From Marinococcus luteus (lineage in GTDB: Bacteria; Bacillota; Bacilli; Bacillales; Marinococcaceae), in NCBI RefSeq assembly GCF_900106595.1, contig NZ_FNNC01000001.1, forward strand, positions 930,001 through 994,000: 64,000 bases of DNA. Direction: 5' to 3'. Shown piece after piece: positions 37,944-47,777 of the stretch. A program made the translations under genes and the position numbers. A model generated the notes under the pieces. It did no database searches and was not told the origin of the DNA. It saw only the letters and a list, made by a program, of their open reading frames with translations. Each line of letters begins with the position of its first letter. The first letter of the stretch is position 1.

Positions 37944-38760
37944 AGTTGTACTGGTTACTGCTGAGACGTTCGACGCTTGTCGGTTTCCAGCCTTCGCCTT
38001 CCACCCACTCCATGCGTACTTCGTATGGATTTTCACTGCTGGCGTCTTCACTGATCACTGCTCTTGCAGTATCCTGCGATCCTCCATTTTCGAGTCTCCA
38101 GAGCACCGTGCTGTTGCCTTCTGTCGATCTCAGCCCAGTGGCAGCCTCTACGGCATCCTCCATTTCTTCCCAGTTCTGGCCGCCTTCACTGAAGTCAGCC
38201 GTAAAGTTTTCCTGTTCAGTGCCTACCGGTTCGTATTCTCCGTCTTCCTGAGTCGCTTCCGTATCAGTGCTCTCACTGTCTTCTGATTCGGAAGTACTGC
38301 TGTTCTCTTCATCTGAAGAGTCTTCACTGGCAGTGTTTTCCTCAGAGGAGTCACTTTCGCCTTCATCGTTTGAAGAAGCAGCCGGTTCTTCTTCTGTAGA
38401 GGAATCGGACTCAGAGGAAGAATCAGATTCAGAGGTATCTTCTGCTTCTTCTGAGCTTTCTTCTTCTGTATCTTCTTCGTCTGCATTATTTTCCGGGGTT
38501 TCTTCTGTAGAAGAAGTGTCCGGATTATCCTCCGGTCCGCCTTCATTCTGCTCTTCTTCGGTATTCGTTGAATCTGCCATTTCTTCCCCGTTATCTTCAG
38601 CCTGTTCGTTATTATTGTTAAAAAACAATAATAGAATTCCAAAGAACAGAATGAGTACTGCTACACCACCAATAGCAGCATTTAAAACATTATTCATGCG
38701 CTTTTTTCTTTTCTTTTGAAAGCGCGAGCCGGAGTCGTCGTTATAGTTGTTGTTCGACAT
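37942..38760 (-). CDS. yrrS: YrrS-like membrane protein with DUF1510 domain
   Basis: The product is about 272 aa with a basic N-terminus (KKRKKRMNN), one membrane helix (about 24-46) and a long Ser/Glu/Asp-rich linker (about 50-180). A globular C-terminal DUF1510 domain follows (NFTADFSEGGQNWEEMEDAVEAATG..VRMEWVEGEGWKPTSVERLSSNQYN). YrrS is linked to the pbpI region in B. subtilis, but no penicillin-binding protein gene lies next to it here. The ATG at 38760 has AGGTG 9 nt upstream. The linker is far more acidic than usual for the family, as I recall it. Confidence 0.85.
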   Translation of the reverse strand: MSNNNYNDDSGSRFQKKRKKRMNNVLNAAIGGVAVLILFFGILLLFFNNNNEQAEDNGEEMADSTNTEEEQNEGGPEDNPDTSSTEETPENNADEEDTEEESSEEAEDTSESDSSSESDSSTEEEPAASSNDEGESDSSEENTASEDSSDEENSSTSESEDSESTDTEATQEDGEYEPVGTEQENFTADFSEGGQNWEEMEDAVEAATGLRSTEGNSTVLWRLENGGSQDTARAVISEDASSENPYEVRMEWVEGEGWKPTSVERLSSNQYN

Positions 38761-38944
38761 CTTATGATTCACCTGCCCCTATCGTATGTATTGCTTTAAT
38801 AGTACAAAAACACGCCCTACAGAGAGAACGTAACATGTTTTATCATAAAGGAAATATTTCCGGAAAACGAGGGAATATAGACCTATGATTTACATCCTCA
38901 AAGCAGGGCGCCGTGCTTAAGTTTTCATTGCTGATGACCGACTT

Positions 38945-39421
38945 TTAGGCAATTTCAATAATCTCGACTTCAATATCCCCGCCTGGTGTTGAAACCGTCA
39001 CCTGTTCCCCGATTTGGCGTCCGAGCAGGCTCTGGGCCATCGGCGAGTCGTTGGAAATTTTCCCTTCAAGCGGATCAGACTCTGCACTTCCGACAATCGT
39101 ATAGCTTTCTTCATCACCATTTGGCAGTTCTTTAAACCGCACTGATTTTCCGAGCGACACCACGGAATTATTACTTGTGTCCTCTTCAATGATAGCAGCA
39201 TTTTTAAGCATCTGCTCAATCTGGCCTACGCGTCCTTCTACAAAAGCCTGTTCATCTTTGGCAGCATCGTACTCCGAATTCTCGGACAAATCGCCAAAGC
39301 TTCTTGCAATTTTTATACGCTCTACGACTTCCTGGCGCCGCTCAGTTTTTAAATATTCCAGTTCCTCTTCTAGCTTTTTTCTGCCTTCTTCTGTCATAAA
39401 ATGCTGTTTTTCTTCTGGCAT
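38945..39421 (-). CDS. greA: Transcription elongation factor GreA
   Basis: Rescues backtracked RNA polymerase by stimulating transcript cleavage. The 158-aa protein has the N-terminal coiled coil ([22 protein letters not shown]), with acidic tip residues in [16 protein letters not shown]. The C-terminal FKBP-like domain contains [18 protein letters not shown]. The 184-nt gap to yrrS shows no clear terminator. Confidence 0.97.
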   Translation of the reverse strand: MPEEKQHFMTEEGRKKLEEELEYLKTERRQEVVERIKIARSFGDLSENSEYDAAKDEQAFVEGRVGQIEQMLKNAAIIEEDTSNNSVVSLGKSVRFKELPNGDEESYTIVGSAESDPLEGKISNDSPMAQSLLGRQIGEQVTVSTPGGDIEVEIIEIA

Positions 39422-39481
39422 ATTTTCACTCCTCTATTCAGTATAAAAATGTATCATATTTCGGCTCACTTTTATAGTATT

Positions 39482-40153
39482 TTACGTTATACTACCAGTT
39501 GCTTCCGGAAACCGGGCACTTACTGCCACACCGTCACCAACCGGAAAAATATTAGTGCGAAAGTCTTTTCTTTCCACCAGCCAGCGGTTGTACGCCCGTA
39601 TTTTTTTCACCATCGGCTGTAATCGTTCAGGAATATCTGCTTCCGGGTCAGCAACCAAACCGCGGAACAATACGTTATCACTAATAATAAGCCCTTCCGG
39701 AGCCAATAACTGTTCACATAATTGAAAATACTGCTGATATTGTCCTTTGGAAGCATCTATAAATACTGCGTCAAACGCCGTTCCTTCTGAAAATTTTCCC
39801 TGCAGGTTTAAAGCATCGCCAAGAATAAACGTAGTCTGCTCCTGCCACGGACTTTCAGACCGGTAATATGCTGCACGCCTGTAACGTTCTTCGTCTTTTT
39901 CCACCGACACGATGGACGTTTCGGGAAGGGCAGCCGCCATTCGCAAAGCAGAATAGCCGATCGCAGTGCCAATCTCCAGAACCGATGCCGGTTTTTTTAA
40001 CTGAAGAAGTTCGATCATGAATTGCAGTGCCTCTTCGTCCATGACCGGTATACGATCGCGCTCTGCTTCTTCAATCATTTCTTCAAACCACGGCGGCGGC
40101 CCGATGCCCAACTTTTTCCGGTACTCATTAAAATGATTGTTTATGTCCGGCAT
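39482..40153 (-). CDS. yrrM: O-methyltransferase family 3 (YrrM/TrmR-like)
   Basis: Class I SAM methyltransferase of the catechol-O-methyltransferase-like family, about 223 aa. Motifs: VLEIGTAIGYSALRMA, TSIVSVEKDEER, FDAVFIDASKGQYQQYF and LIISDNVLFRGLV. The B. subtilis homologue (TrmR) methylates 5-hydroxyuridine at tRNA position 34, so a tRNA role is likely. The start is uncertain: ATG at 40153 gives the expected length, with AGGAAAG about 11 nt upstream. An earlier ATG at 40189 overlaps mltG and has no good site. Confidence 0.88.
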   Translation of the reverse strand: MPDINNHFNEYRKKLGIGPPPWFEEMIEEAERDRIPVMDEEALQFMIELLQLKKPASVLEIGTAIGYSALRMAAALPETSIVSVEKDEERYRRAAYYRSESPWQEQTTFILGDALNLQGKFSEGTAFDAVFIDASKGQYQQYFQLCEQLLAPEGLIISDNVLFRGLVADPEADIPERLQPMVKKIRAYNRWLVERKDFRTNIFPVGDGVAVSARFPEATGSIT

Positions 40154-40173
40154 TTTTTCGCCCGCTTTCCTAG

Positions 40174-41274
40174 CTATTGATTCTCCCATTCGCTTTCAAA
40201 TTTTCTCTGGGTGCGTGTATGCTGCTCGTACGTTTCGTTATAAATAACTTCTCCGTTCGGGCGGGCATAAAAATATAAGGCTTTTGTATTTTCAGGATTC
40301 AAAGCTGCCTCGACCGACTGTATGCCAGGGCTTGCAATCGGCCCTGGCGGCAGGCCCCGGTTTCGGTATGTGTTGTACGGCGAAGCCACCTGCAGATCAT
40401 TGAAGGAAGTACGAAGCCTGTGTTCGCCGAGAGCATAGGCCACTGTAGGGTCCATCTCAAGACGCATGTTTTTCCCAAGCCGGTTTTCGATCACTCCGGC
40501 AATCGGGGCCCGATCCTCTGCCCGACCCGCCTCCCGTTCTACAATGGAAGCGATGGTCCATATTTCACGGGCGGTCCAGGGACTGTTGGAGATTTGGTTC
40601 GAAAATTCTACCATAGTTTCGTTTGTTCGTTCAATCATATCTTTCACTACTGCTTCAGTATCCGGGGATTCACCGTAGTATTCATACGTCTGTGGGGATA
40701 AATATCCTTCCAGGGCATAGCGCAAACCGTTTTCGCTATTTGATTCCGGGATAAATGAATAAGATTCACTTAAAGAGCGAATAAATGCTTCATCTGTGGC
40801 GGTTTCCATAAACTTTTCTTCTGAAAAATCAGCATCCTTCGCACTGATTCGTGCTATCTGCTCCAAAGACCGGCCTTCCGGAATGGTGATGGAAACAACC
40901 GGTTCCTGGGCCTGCTGCCCCGCTTCAAGCGTACGGGCAATTTCCCCGGCACTCATCGAAGCGGATAATCGGTATGTACCGGCTTTCAGGCTGTCCGGCC
41001 GTAAATAACTGTAATATTGAAACACAACGGCATTCCTGATCAGCTGCTGATTTTCCAAATACTCAGCTGCTGCTTTTGTTGAGGTTCCCTGTTCAATAAC
41101 GACGGTCTGTTTTTCCCCGTCACTTTCCGCTGCCGGAAAAAGCATGTACAGCACATACATGAGAGCCGCAGCAACACTCATCAGAAATATAATCCCCAGG
41201 GAATAAAGTACCGCCTTACCTTTTTTCTTTTTAGAACTGCGGCGCCCGGCATATGAATATATGAGCGTTTTCAT
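40174..41274 (-). CDS. mltG: Endolytic transglycosylase MltG (YceG-like)
   Basis: Cleaves nascent peptidoglycan strands within the chain. The 366-aa protein has a basic cytoplasmic start, one membrane helix (about 23-46), a LysM-like region, and the YceG domain. The domain motifs are WTIASIVEREAG (containing the catalytic Glu), EMDPTVAYALGEH, SPYNTYRNRGLPPGPIASPG and KALYFYARPNGEVIYNETYEQH. It precedes yrrM as in B. subtilis. Confidence 0.95.
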   Translation of the reverse strand: MKTLIYSYAGRRSSKKKKGKAVLYSLGIIFLMSVAAALMYVLYMLFPAAESDGEKQTVVIEQGTSTKAAAEYLENQQLIRNAVVFQYYSYLRPDSLKAGTYRLSASMSAGEIARTLEAGQQAQEPVVSITIPEGRSLEQIARISAKDADFSEEKFMETATDEAFIRSLSESYSFIPESNSENGLRYALEGYLSPQTYEYYGESPDTEAVVKDMIERTNETMVEFSNQISNSPWTAREIWTIASIVEREAGRAEDRAPIAGVIENRLGKNMRLEMDPTVAYALGEHRLRTSFNDLQVASPYNTYRNRGLPPGPIASPGIQSVEAALNPENTKALYFYARPNGEVIYNETYEQHTRTQRKFESEWENQ

Positions 41275-41331
41275 GAATGGATGTTCTCCTCTTAACTCCC
41301 TGGCTTAGCAGCTTCAGGGCAGGCATAATGA

Positions 41332-41362
41332 TAAAGAAAAACACCGGAAGAAAATCCGGTGT
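41332..41362 (-). terminator. Terminator after yrzB
   Basis: Minus-strand ACACCGG, an 8-nt loop, CCGGTGT then TTTTCTTT. It ends the ireB-ruvX-yrzB transcript. Confidence 0.85.
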
Positions 41363-41387
41363 GCTTCCTTTACGGTTAGAACAGGTT

Positions 41388-41678
41388 CTACTCCATTTCG
41401 TTAGCACTGTACGTGTTCACCATTTCTTCGACCATTTCCCATTCTTCGTCAGATTCGATCGGGAAAAGGTTTATATCCGACTCGTCTCCTTCGCCTTCTT
41501 CCTCATAGCGGAAAGCAAAAACCTCCACTTCGTCATTGTCGGCTTCACTTGACGGAACCACTACAATGTAGGATTGTTCACTCTCATCTGCGTCGAATGT
41601 AAACAGGATGTCAAATAAATGTTCATTGCCGTCCTCATCAGGTATGACAATTCTTTCTTTTTCTTCTTCCTCAGCCAT
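41388..41678 (-). CDS. yrzB: YrzB, DUF1292 protein
   Basis: A 96-aa acidic protein, DEDGNEHLFDILFTFD...YIVVVPSSEADNDEVEVFAFRY, which is the DUF1292 pattern. The function is unknown, but it is almost always next to ruvX and ireB in Firmicutes, as here. Its charge (about one third Asp/Glu) is high even for the family. Confidence 0.93.
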   Translation of the reverse strand: MAEEEEKERIVIPDEDGNEHLFDILFTFDADESEQSYIVVVPSSEADNDEVEVFAFRYEEEGEGDESDINLFPIESDEEWEMVEEMVNTYSANEME

Positions 41679-41695
41679 TATATTTCACCTCTTTA

Positions 41696-42121
41696 CTATA
41701 AGTTTGATTGATGGTCCAAATAACTTTGCAAAATCATCACAGCTGCCATTTTATCTACGACTTTTTTGCGCTTTTTTCTGCTGACATCTGCTTGTAACAG
41801 TGTGCGTTCTGCCGCCTTTGTTGTCAATCGCTCATCATACATGGCTACCGGCAGCGAGGAAAATTCTTCAAGATTCTCTGCAAATGCCTGACACTCTTTT
41901 CCCCTGCCCCCAATCGTCCCGTCCATATTTTTAGGAAGACCGACCACAAGCTGCTCGATTTCATTTTCTTTAACCAGTTCAAGAATACGCGGAAAAGCTT
42001 CGTCCGGCTCTGTCGTTTTTAAATGAATCGTTTCTACACCCTGGGCTGTCCAGCCCAACGCGTCGGAGATGGCAATCCCGATTCTTTTCTTTCCGACATC
42101 GATACCAAGCGCCCTTTTCAC
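41696..42121 (-). CDS. ruvX: RuvX/YqgF, pre-16S rRNA nuclease
   Basis: RNase H-like fold protein involved in 5' end processing of 16S rRNA. The 141-aa product has [18 protein letters not shown] with the first catalytic Asp, [14 protein letters not shown], and [14 protein letters not shown] with the DER motif, ending in [13 protein letters not shown]. It overlaps ireB by 4 nt. Confidence 0.96.
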   Translation of the reverse strand: MKRALGIDVGKKRIGIAISDALGWTAQGVETIHLKTTEPDEAFPRILELVKENEIEQLVVGLPKNMDGTIGGRGKECQAFAENLEEFSSLPVAMYDERLTTKAAERTLLQADVSRKKRKKVVDKMAAVMILQSYLDHQSNL

Positions 42122-42387
42122 GAAGATGACTGGTGGTCCTTCAAATAGTGTCGCATTAATTCTTCGATTAATTCATCCCGCTCGAGCTGGCGGATGATCG
42201 TTCTTGCTTCTTTATGACGGGGAATATAAGCTGGATCGCCTGAAAGCAAATACCCCACGATTTGGTTAATTGGATTATACCCTTTTTCCTCAAGCGCTTC
42301 ATACACGCTGAGCAGAACTTCTTCGGCCTTTGGGTCGGAAGAATCTTCTTTTCTGTTAAAACGTACGGTCCGGTCGTTCGTATTCAA
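42118..42387 (-). CDS. ireB: IreB family regulatory phosphoprotein
   Basis: A DUF965 protein of about 89 aa with the invariant block [22 protein letters not shown], then [22 protein letters not shown]. In Enterococcus IreB is phosphorylated on N-terminal Thr residues by the PASTA kinase IreK. The Thr residues in NTNDRTVRF are in the matching place. The start is TTG at 42387, just after a strong GGAGGTGGAGG; a longer reading from ATG 42426 would place that site inside the gene. Confidence 0.95.
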   Translation of the reverse strand: MNTNDRTVRFNRKEDSSDPKAEEVLLSVYEALEEKGYNPINQIVGYLLSGDPAYIPRHKEARTIIRQLERDELIEELMRHYLKDHQSSS

Positions 42388-42430
42388 TTCCTCCACCTCC
42401 TCGGATGACTTTTCACGAAATGTCATTTCA

Positions 42431-42462
42431 TAAAAAGCAGAAGGGAGGAGAAGCTCCCTTCC
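42431..42462 (-). terminator. Terminator after alaS
   Basis: Minus-strand GAAGGGAG, a 6-nt loop, CTCCCTTC then TGCTTTTTATG. Confidence 0.8.
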
Positions 42463-42525
42463 TATACTGTAGTAATTAATACGATTACTGTATAGACGAT
42501 TATATTGTACATGAGATAGGGGTAT

Positions 42526-45168
42526 TTAGGAAAGGGTTAAGATAAAGTTCTTCGCTTCTTCCAATGCTTCCGCAAGCTTCTCAGGCTGTTTTCCCCCTGC
42601 CTGAGCCATATCCGGGCGGCCGCCTCCGCCGCCTCCGCACACTTCCGCTGCTTTTTTTACAATATCTCCTGCCTTGTACCGTTCAGTCAAATCTTTCGTT
42701 ACTCCGGCAATAAGCTGTACTTTTTCCCCTTCTGATGTTCCAAGCACGACAATGCCGCTTCCAAGCTTCTGCTTGAGCTCATCCACGGTCTGTCGCAGTG
42801 TATCTTTATCTGCTCCTGGAAGTTCTTTGGCAATAACCGGAACACCGTTTATTTCTTCTGCCTCATCTGCAAGATCTCCGGCTTCGAGATTGCTCAGCTT
42901 CTGCGACAGCGATTCATTTTCTTTTTGGAGGCTTCTGATCTGCTCCTGCAGAGCTTCTGCACGCTGCGGGATATCGTCAATGGCACGGGCCCGGACGATG
43001 CTGCCTGTTTCTTCAAGCAGCTGTATTCGGCTTTCAAAGTACTCATACGCATACTGGCCGGTAACAGCTTCTATGCGGCGGGTTCCGGCGCCAATTCCGG
43101 ATTCTCCTGTAATCTTGAACACTCCGACTTCGGAGGTGCTGCCGACATGGCAGCCGCCACACAGTTCAATGCTGTAGTCGCCAATCTGTACCACGCGCAC
43201 TCTTTCCCCGTATTTCTCACCAAACAATGCAGTCGCACCCATCTGCTTCGCTTCATTGATTCCTTTTTCTTCAATCAGAACCGACACGTTGGACCACACT
43301 TTTTCATTTACAAGGTATTCGATCCGCTTTATTTCCTCCTCAGTGACCTGCCCGAAATGGGAAAAGTCAAAACGGAGGCGGTTATCTGTCACAATCGACC
43401 CTGCCTGATTGACGTGCTCCCCGAGCACATCTTTCAGAGCCTGATGCAGCAGGTGGGTCGCCGTGTGGTTTTTAATAATGCTTCTTCTCGTATTTTCTTC
43501 AATGGACGCTCTTACATGCATCCCTTTGCGAAGCGATCCTTTTTCAATTCGTACCGTATGAAGATGCTGGCCGTTCGGAGCTTTCTGGACATCTTCCACT
43601 ACCGCTTCCATCCCTGCTGCTTCATTTACGATCGTGCCGCGGTCTGCCACCTGGCCGCCGCTTTCTGCATAAAACGGGGTTTTTTCCAGGATGAGCTGCA
43701 CCTGTTCCCCGGCTCCGACTGTATCCACGAGTTCTTTATTATGAATCAGCGTCTGAACGCTTGTCTCCACGTCAAAATGCTCGTAGCCGACGAACGTGCT
43801 CTCTGTATCGATATCTGTCAGAAGTGACTCCTGAGTCTGCATCGAACCACTATCTTTTCTGGCCGCACGTGCCCGGCTCCGCTGGGCTTCCATTTCCACT
43901 TCGAATTCTTCATTGTCTACCGCGAACCCTTCGTCTACTACGTATTCCGCCGTTAAGTCAGGAGGGAATCCATACGTATCATACAGGCGGAAAACATCTT
44001 TCCCGGAAATGACCGTTTCACCTTTGTTACGGGCTCTTTCTGTCACTTGTCTCAGCATTTTCAGCCCGTCGGTCAATGTTTCGTGGAAGCGTTCTTCTTC
44101 GGTTTTTACCACACGTTCAATAAAGGACTGCTTTTCACGGACTTCTGGATAATAGTCTTCCATAATTTCGCCCACGACGCCTACCAGCCTGTGCATGAAC
44201 GGCTCCTCCTGACCGAGCCAGCCGGCATAACGTACCGCGCGGCGGAGCAGACGGCGCAGAATGTAACCGCGTCCTTCATTGGACGGAAGGGCCCCATCCC
44301 CGATTGAGAAGCTGACAGTCCGGACATGATCGGCAATCAGACGAAAAGCAATATCCTGCTCTTCATTTTCTCCATACGTTCTTCCAGATACTTCTTCCAC
44401 CTTTCGGATTATTGGGCGGAAAAGATCAGTATCAAAATTTGTCGGCACATCCTGAACGAGGGTCACGAGCCGTTCAAGACCCATACCGGTATCAATGTTT
44501 TTCTTCGGAAGCGGAGTGTACGTATCATCAGCGTTATGATTAAACTGCGAAAATACGAGATTCCACACCTCTAAATAACGCTCGTTTTCTCCTCCCGGAT
44601 ACATCTCCGGGTCCCGGGGGTCGTCCCCCCAGCTGTCTCCGCGGTCATAAAAGATTTCAGTATTCGGTCCGCTTGGTCCCTGGCCGATATCCCAGAAGTT
44701 TTCTTCGAGTCGGATAACCCGTTCTTCCGGAAGGCCGATAATTTCTCTCCAGTACTGATACGCTTCGTCATCCTCCGGATGAACGGTAACCGACAGCCGG
44801 TTTTCATCAAAGCCTATCCAGCGCTCCGACGTTAAAAATTCCCACGCCCATTCGATGGCTTCTTTCTTAAAATAGTCACCAATAGAGAAATTGCCGAGCA
44901 TTTCGAAAAATGTGTGATGGCGCGTCGTTCTTCCAACGTTTTCAATATCGTTTGTCCGGATGGACTTTTGCGCGTTCGCAAGCCGCGGATTGTCAGGAAT
45001 CACCCGTCCATCAAAGTACTTTTTCATCGTAGCTACTCCGCTGTTGATCCATAAAAGCGTCGGATCCTCATGCGGAACGAGCGAGGCGCTCGGCTCAATT
45101 GTATGTCCTTTTTCCTCAAAAAATTCCAAAAAGCGCCGCCGGACTTCAGTAGATGTTAATGCTGGCAT
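42526..45168 (-). CDS. alaS: Alanine--tRNA ligase
   Basis: The 880-aa class II synthetase has the catalytic domain ([25 protein letters not shown]...[11 protein letters not shown]-type motif 2/3 region). The editing domain has the zinc motif [11 protein letters not shown] and [14 protein letters not shown] coiled coil (about 720-765) and the C-Ala domain with [15 protein letters not shown] complete it. Expression is controlled by the Ala T-box leader directly upstream, which senses uncharged tRNA-Ala. Confidence 0.98.
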   Translation of the reverse strand: MPALTSTEVRRRFLEFFEEKGHTIEPSASLVPHEDPTLLWINSGVATMKKYFDGRVIPDNPRLANAQKSIRTNDIENVGRTTRHHTFFEMLGNFSIGDYFKKEAIEWAWEFLTSERWIGFDENRLSVTVHPEDDEAYQYWREIIGLPEERVIRLEENFWDIGQGPSGPNTEIFYDRGDSWGDDPRDPEMYPGGENERYLEVWNLVFSQFNHNADDTYTPLPKKNIDTGMGLERLVTLVQDVPTNFDTDLFRPIIRKVEEVSGRTYGENEEQDIAFRLIADHVRTVSFSIGDGALPSNEGRGYILRRLLRRAVRYAGWLGQEEPFMHRLVGVVGEIMEDYYPEVREKQSFIERVVKTEEERFHETLTDGLKMLRQVTERARNKGETVISGKDVFRLYDTYGFPPDLTAEYVVDEGFAVDNEEFEVEMEAQRSRARAARKDSGSMQTQESLLTDIDTESTFVGYEHFDVETSVQTLIHNKELVDTVGAGEQVQLILEKTPFYAESGGQVADRGTIVNEAAGMEAVVEDVQKAPNGQHLHTVRIEKGSLRKGMHVRASIEENTRRSIIKNHTATHLLHQALKDVLGEHVNQAGSIVTDNRLRFDFSHFGQVTEEEIKRIEYLVNEKVWSNVSVLIEEKGINEAKQMGATALFGEKYGERVRVVQIGDYSIELCGGCHVGSTSEVGVFKITGESGIGAGTRRIEAVTGQYAYEYFESRIQLLEETGSIVRARAIDDIPQRAEALQEQIRSLQKENESLSQKLSNLEAGDLADEAEEINGVPVIAKELPGADKDTLRQTVDELKQKLGSGIVVLGTSEGEKVQLIAGVTKDLTERYKAGDIVKKAAEVCGGGGGGRPDMAQAGGKQPEKLAEALEEAKNFILTLS

Positions 45169-45215
45169 ATTGATCAGCCTCCCGTGGTTTTTTTCATTTT
45201 TGTTTAAATCACATT

Positions 45216-45442
45216 AAAAAACCCGCCCCTGAAAACAGGGACGAGTGTGCTCGCGTTACCACCCTGGTTGCCGCATATAAAAACGGCCAACTCAGCATCC
45301 GTAACGTGGATGATCCGGCAGGGTTTGCCTGCACTCCGGAGCAGCGTTCGGGCGGGGTGTTCTCCGGCAGTTTCAGCCGCTGCTGCCGGTCTCTGTGAGA
45401 ATATTTCCACCGTACTCGTTCCATCACTGTTTTTGTTATTCT
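45216..45442 (-). ncRNA. T-box leader of alaS
   Basis: The minus-strand leader contains the T-box core AGGGTGGTAACGCG (45265-45252), directly followed by a terminator stem (GTCCCTG, TTTT, CAGGGGC and T6 at about 45216-45244). Upstream, a GAACGCTG segment could present GCU (Ala) as specifier followed by a purine; this call is tentative. In the presence of uncharged tRNA the antiterminator forms and alaS is read. Confidence 0.93.
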
Positions 45443-45448
45443 GTTTCA

Positions 45449-45477
45449 GTTATATCGGAAACCGCATTTTCTGTCAA
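45449..45477 (-). promoter_or_regulatory. Promoter of alaS
   Basis: Minus-strand TTGACA (45477-45472), 17-nt spacer, TATAAC (45454-45449). The -35 box overlaps the stop codon of recD2. Confidence 0.85.
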
Positions 45478-47768
45478 GCCTGCTCATCCGGATCCTCTTC
45501 CCGGTTCTTCAGGCGTTCCCGAAGATACGAGTAGCGTTCATTTTTTGACTCCTGCTTTACGGCATACATAAACGCTTCTTTTTCCCCGCAGAGAATTAAA
45601 TAGTCCTTTGCCCGTGTTATCGCTGTGTACAACAAATTACGGCGCAGCATCCGCCGGTAGGACATCAGCATTGGTACGACTACGATGGGAAATTCACTTC
45701 CCTGAGCCTTATGAATAGAAGTGCAGTAGGCAAGAGTGATTTGTTTAAGATCCTGGCGCGTGTAGCTGACTTCCTTTTCGTCAAAGGAAAAAACAATCTG
45801 CATTTCTTTATCAACAGTTTCTTTTGCTTCAAAGACCGTTTCGAGTACACCTTTATCTCCGTTGTATATACCTTCTTCGCCGTTATTTACGAGCTGAAGA
45901 ACGATATCATCCTTCTGGTAAACAGCGTCCCCAAAGGTTACACTCCGTTTTTGAGGCGTCCGGGGGTTAAACATTTCCTGCAGCCGTTCATTCAAGGCGT
46001 GGATTCCTGCCTCACCGCGGTACATCGGGGCAAGCACCTGAATATCCATCGGATCGTAGCCTTTGCGAATGGCACCGGCACACGTCTTCTCCACCACGTC
46101 GGCCACCTGCCCTTTCGTGCACGGGAAAAAACGCCGGTCTTCAAACGGCTGTTCAAAATCCTCCGGCAGTCCCCCTTCCTTCATCGCGTGGGCCAGCTCT
46201 ACAATCGAGGACTGATTCGTCTGCCTGTACACAACCGATAAACTCACGGTCGGTATAGTACCGGCTTCAAGCAGATCTCCAAGCACCTGGCCCGGTCCTA
46301 CCGAAGGAAGCTGGTCCTCATCGCCAACGAACACGACCTTCATTCCTTTCGGAACCGCCCGGATCAGCTGATTGGCCAGCCACATGTCCACCATAGACAC
46401 TTCATCGACAATCAGCAGCTCCCCTTCAAGGGGCTCGTACTCATCCTTTTCAAACAGCTCGTTTTCTCCTTCCCCGCTAAATCCGAGCAGCTTATGAATC
46501 GTCACCGCCCGCAGGCCGGTGGATTCCTTCATCCGTTTCGCCGCCCGGCCGGTCGGGGCAGCAAGCAGTACAGGGAAGGGCTTCTTGCCCGAATATTCGG
46601 AAGGGTCCAGAGAAACATCATAGAGCGATGCGTACACTTCCACAATGGCCCGGATGATCGTGGTTTTACCGGTCCCCGGCCCGCCTGTAAGCAGCATTAC
46701 CGGCTCTTCCATAGCCGTCTGGATCGCTTCTTTCTGCTGCTCAGCATACTCAATATCAAATTTTTCTTCCACTTCCCCGAGAGCCTGAAGCAGATCCGCC
46801 TGGGAATATTCTTTTTCTTCCGCTTCTTCCTGCAGCTTGTGCACCCTGCCTGAAAACCCTTTTTCCGCAAAATACAAAGAGGCAATATAAACCCGGTCGT
46901 CGTCAATCTGCACCCGTTCTTCGTTTACCAGTTCCTGCAGGACAAGCTTCAGCTCCTGCTGATCAATAGTAACAGCGGGGTCTGCAAGCAGCTGCTCCGA
47001 GCTGTCAAGCAGCTGCTGCTTAGGAATATACACATGCCCGTCCTGCATCGTCCGTTCATACAGCTCAAACAGTACTCCCGCTTTCAGACGGCTTGGGTCA
47101 TTTTTTTGTATGCCGGTGTTTTCTCCGAGCCGGTCTGCTTTTGTAAAGCCGACCCCGTCCACGTCCCAGACGAGCTGGTAGGGATCATGCTGAATAATAT
47201 CGAGGGTCCGCTCACGGTATTGGTTGTATATTTTTACGCCAAGATCCGTACCGAATCCGTAGCGCACAAGAAGCGTCATAGCATGCTCCATGCCCTGATT
47301 TTCAAGCATAGCGGTGCGGATTTGTCTGCGTTTCTCTTCATTCAGTCCGGGAATTTTCTCGAGGGCTTCCGGGCGTTCGAGCACTTCGTCAATCACCCTG
47401 GCCCCGAAGCGGTCGACCAATTTTTCTGCTGTTTTTGGCCCGATGTACGGGAAACGGTCACTCGATAAATAGTCAATTAACGCTGAGCGTTCGGTCGGTA
47501 TTTCCTTTTGATAAGAGATGACCTGATACTGGGTGCCAAACCGCGGATGCTGTTTAATCTCACCGTTAAAACGATACCGTTCATTTGCCTCCACTGTTGG
47601 CAGAATGCCGACGATGGTCGTTGTGCTTTCTTCAAAGGCAGGTATCGATTCTTTAATTTTCACTTTCGCTACTGTGTAGCCGTTTTCTTCATTCCGGAAT
47701 ATAACGTGCTGAACCGTTCCGAGGACATAGGGTTCGAGCAGTTCCTGTTCATCTTGTCCATTCTCCAT
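45474..47768 (-). CDS. recD2: RecD2 ATP-dependent DNA helicase
   Basis: SF1B 5'-3' helicase of the RecD2/YrrC type, which is not part of RecBCD and acts in replication-fork stability and repair. The 764-aa protein has an N-terminal OB-like region, tandem helix-hairpin-helix motifs (about 90-200), Walker A LTGGPGTGKTTIIR, DEVSMVDMWLA, VGDEDQLPSVGPG, and motif VI YTAITRAKDYLILCG. It is upstream of alaS as in B. subtilis, and 9 nt downstream of the TPR gene. Confidence 0.96.
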   Translation of the reverse strand: MENGQDEQELLEPYVLGTVQHVIFRNEENGYTVAKVKIKESIPAFEESTTTIVGILPTVEANERYRFNGEIKQHPRFGTQYQVISYQKEIPTERSALIDYLSSDRFPYIGPKTAEKLVDRFGARVIDEVLERPEALEKIPGLNEEKRRQIRTAMLENQGMEHAMTLLVRYGFGTDLGVKIYNQYRERTLDIIQHDPYQLVWDVDGVGFTKADRLGENTGIQKNDPSRLKAGVLFELYERTMQDGHVYIPKQQLLDSSEQLLADPAVTIDQQELKLVLQELVNEERVQIDDDRVYIASLYFAEKGFSGRVHKLQEEAEEKEYSQADLLQALGEVEEKFDIEYAEQQKEAIQTAMEEPVMLLTGGPGTGKTTIIRAIVEVYASLYDVSLDPSEYSGKKPFPVLLAAPTGRAAKRMKESTGLRAVTIHKLLGFSGEGENELFEKDEYEPLEGELLIVDEVSMVDMWLANQLIRAVPKGMKVVFVGDEDQLPSVGPGQVLGDLLEAGTIPTVSLSVVYRQTNQSSIVELAHAMKEGGLPEDFEQPFEDRRFFPCTKGQVADVVEKTCAGAIRKGYDPMDIQVLAPMYRGEAGIHALNERLQEMFNPRTPQKRSVTFGDAVYQKDDIVLQLVNNGEEGIYNGDKGVLETVFEAKETVDKEMQIVFSFDEKEVSYTRQDLKQITLAYCTSIHKAQGSEFPIVVVPMLMSYRRMLRRNLLYTAITRAKDYLILCGEKEAFMYAVKQESKNERYSYLRERLKNREEDPDEQA

Positions 47769-47777
47769 AGCACAACC

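Noticed and set aside
38890-38940. Short GC-rich hairpin after greA
   Set aside because: The stem is about 5 bp and there is no T-run, so it was not called a terminator.
42925-43827. Plus-strand ORF of 300 codons opposite alaS
   Set aside because: Antisense to the conserved alaS coding sequence, with no plausible start site.
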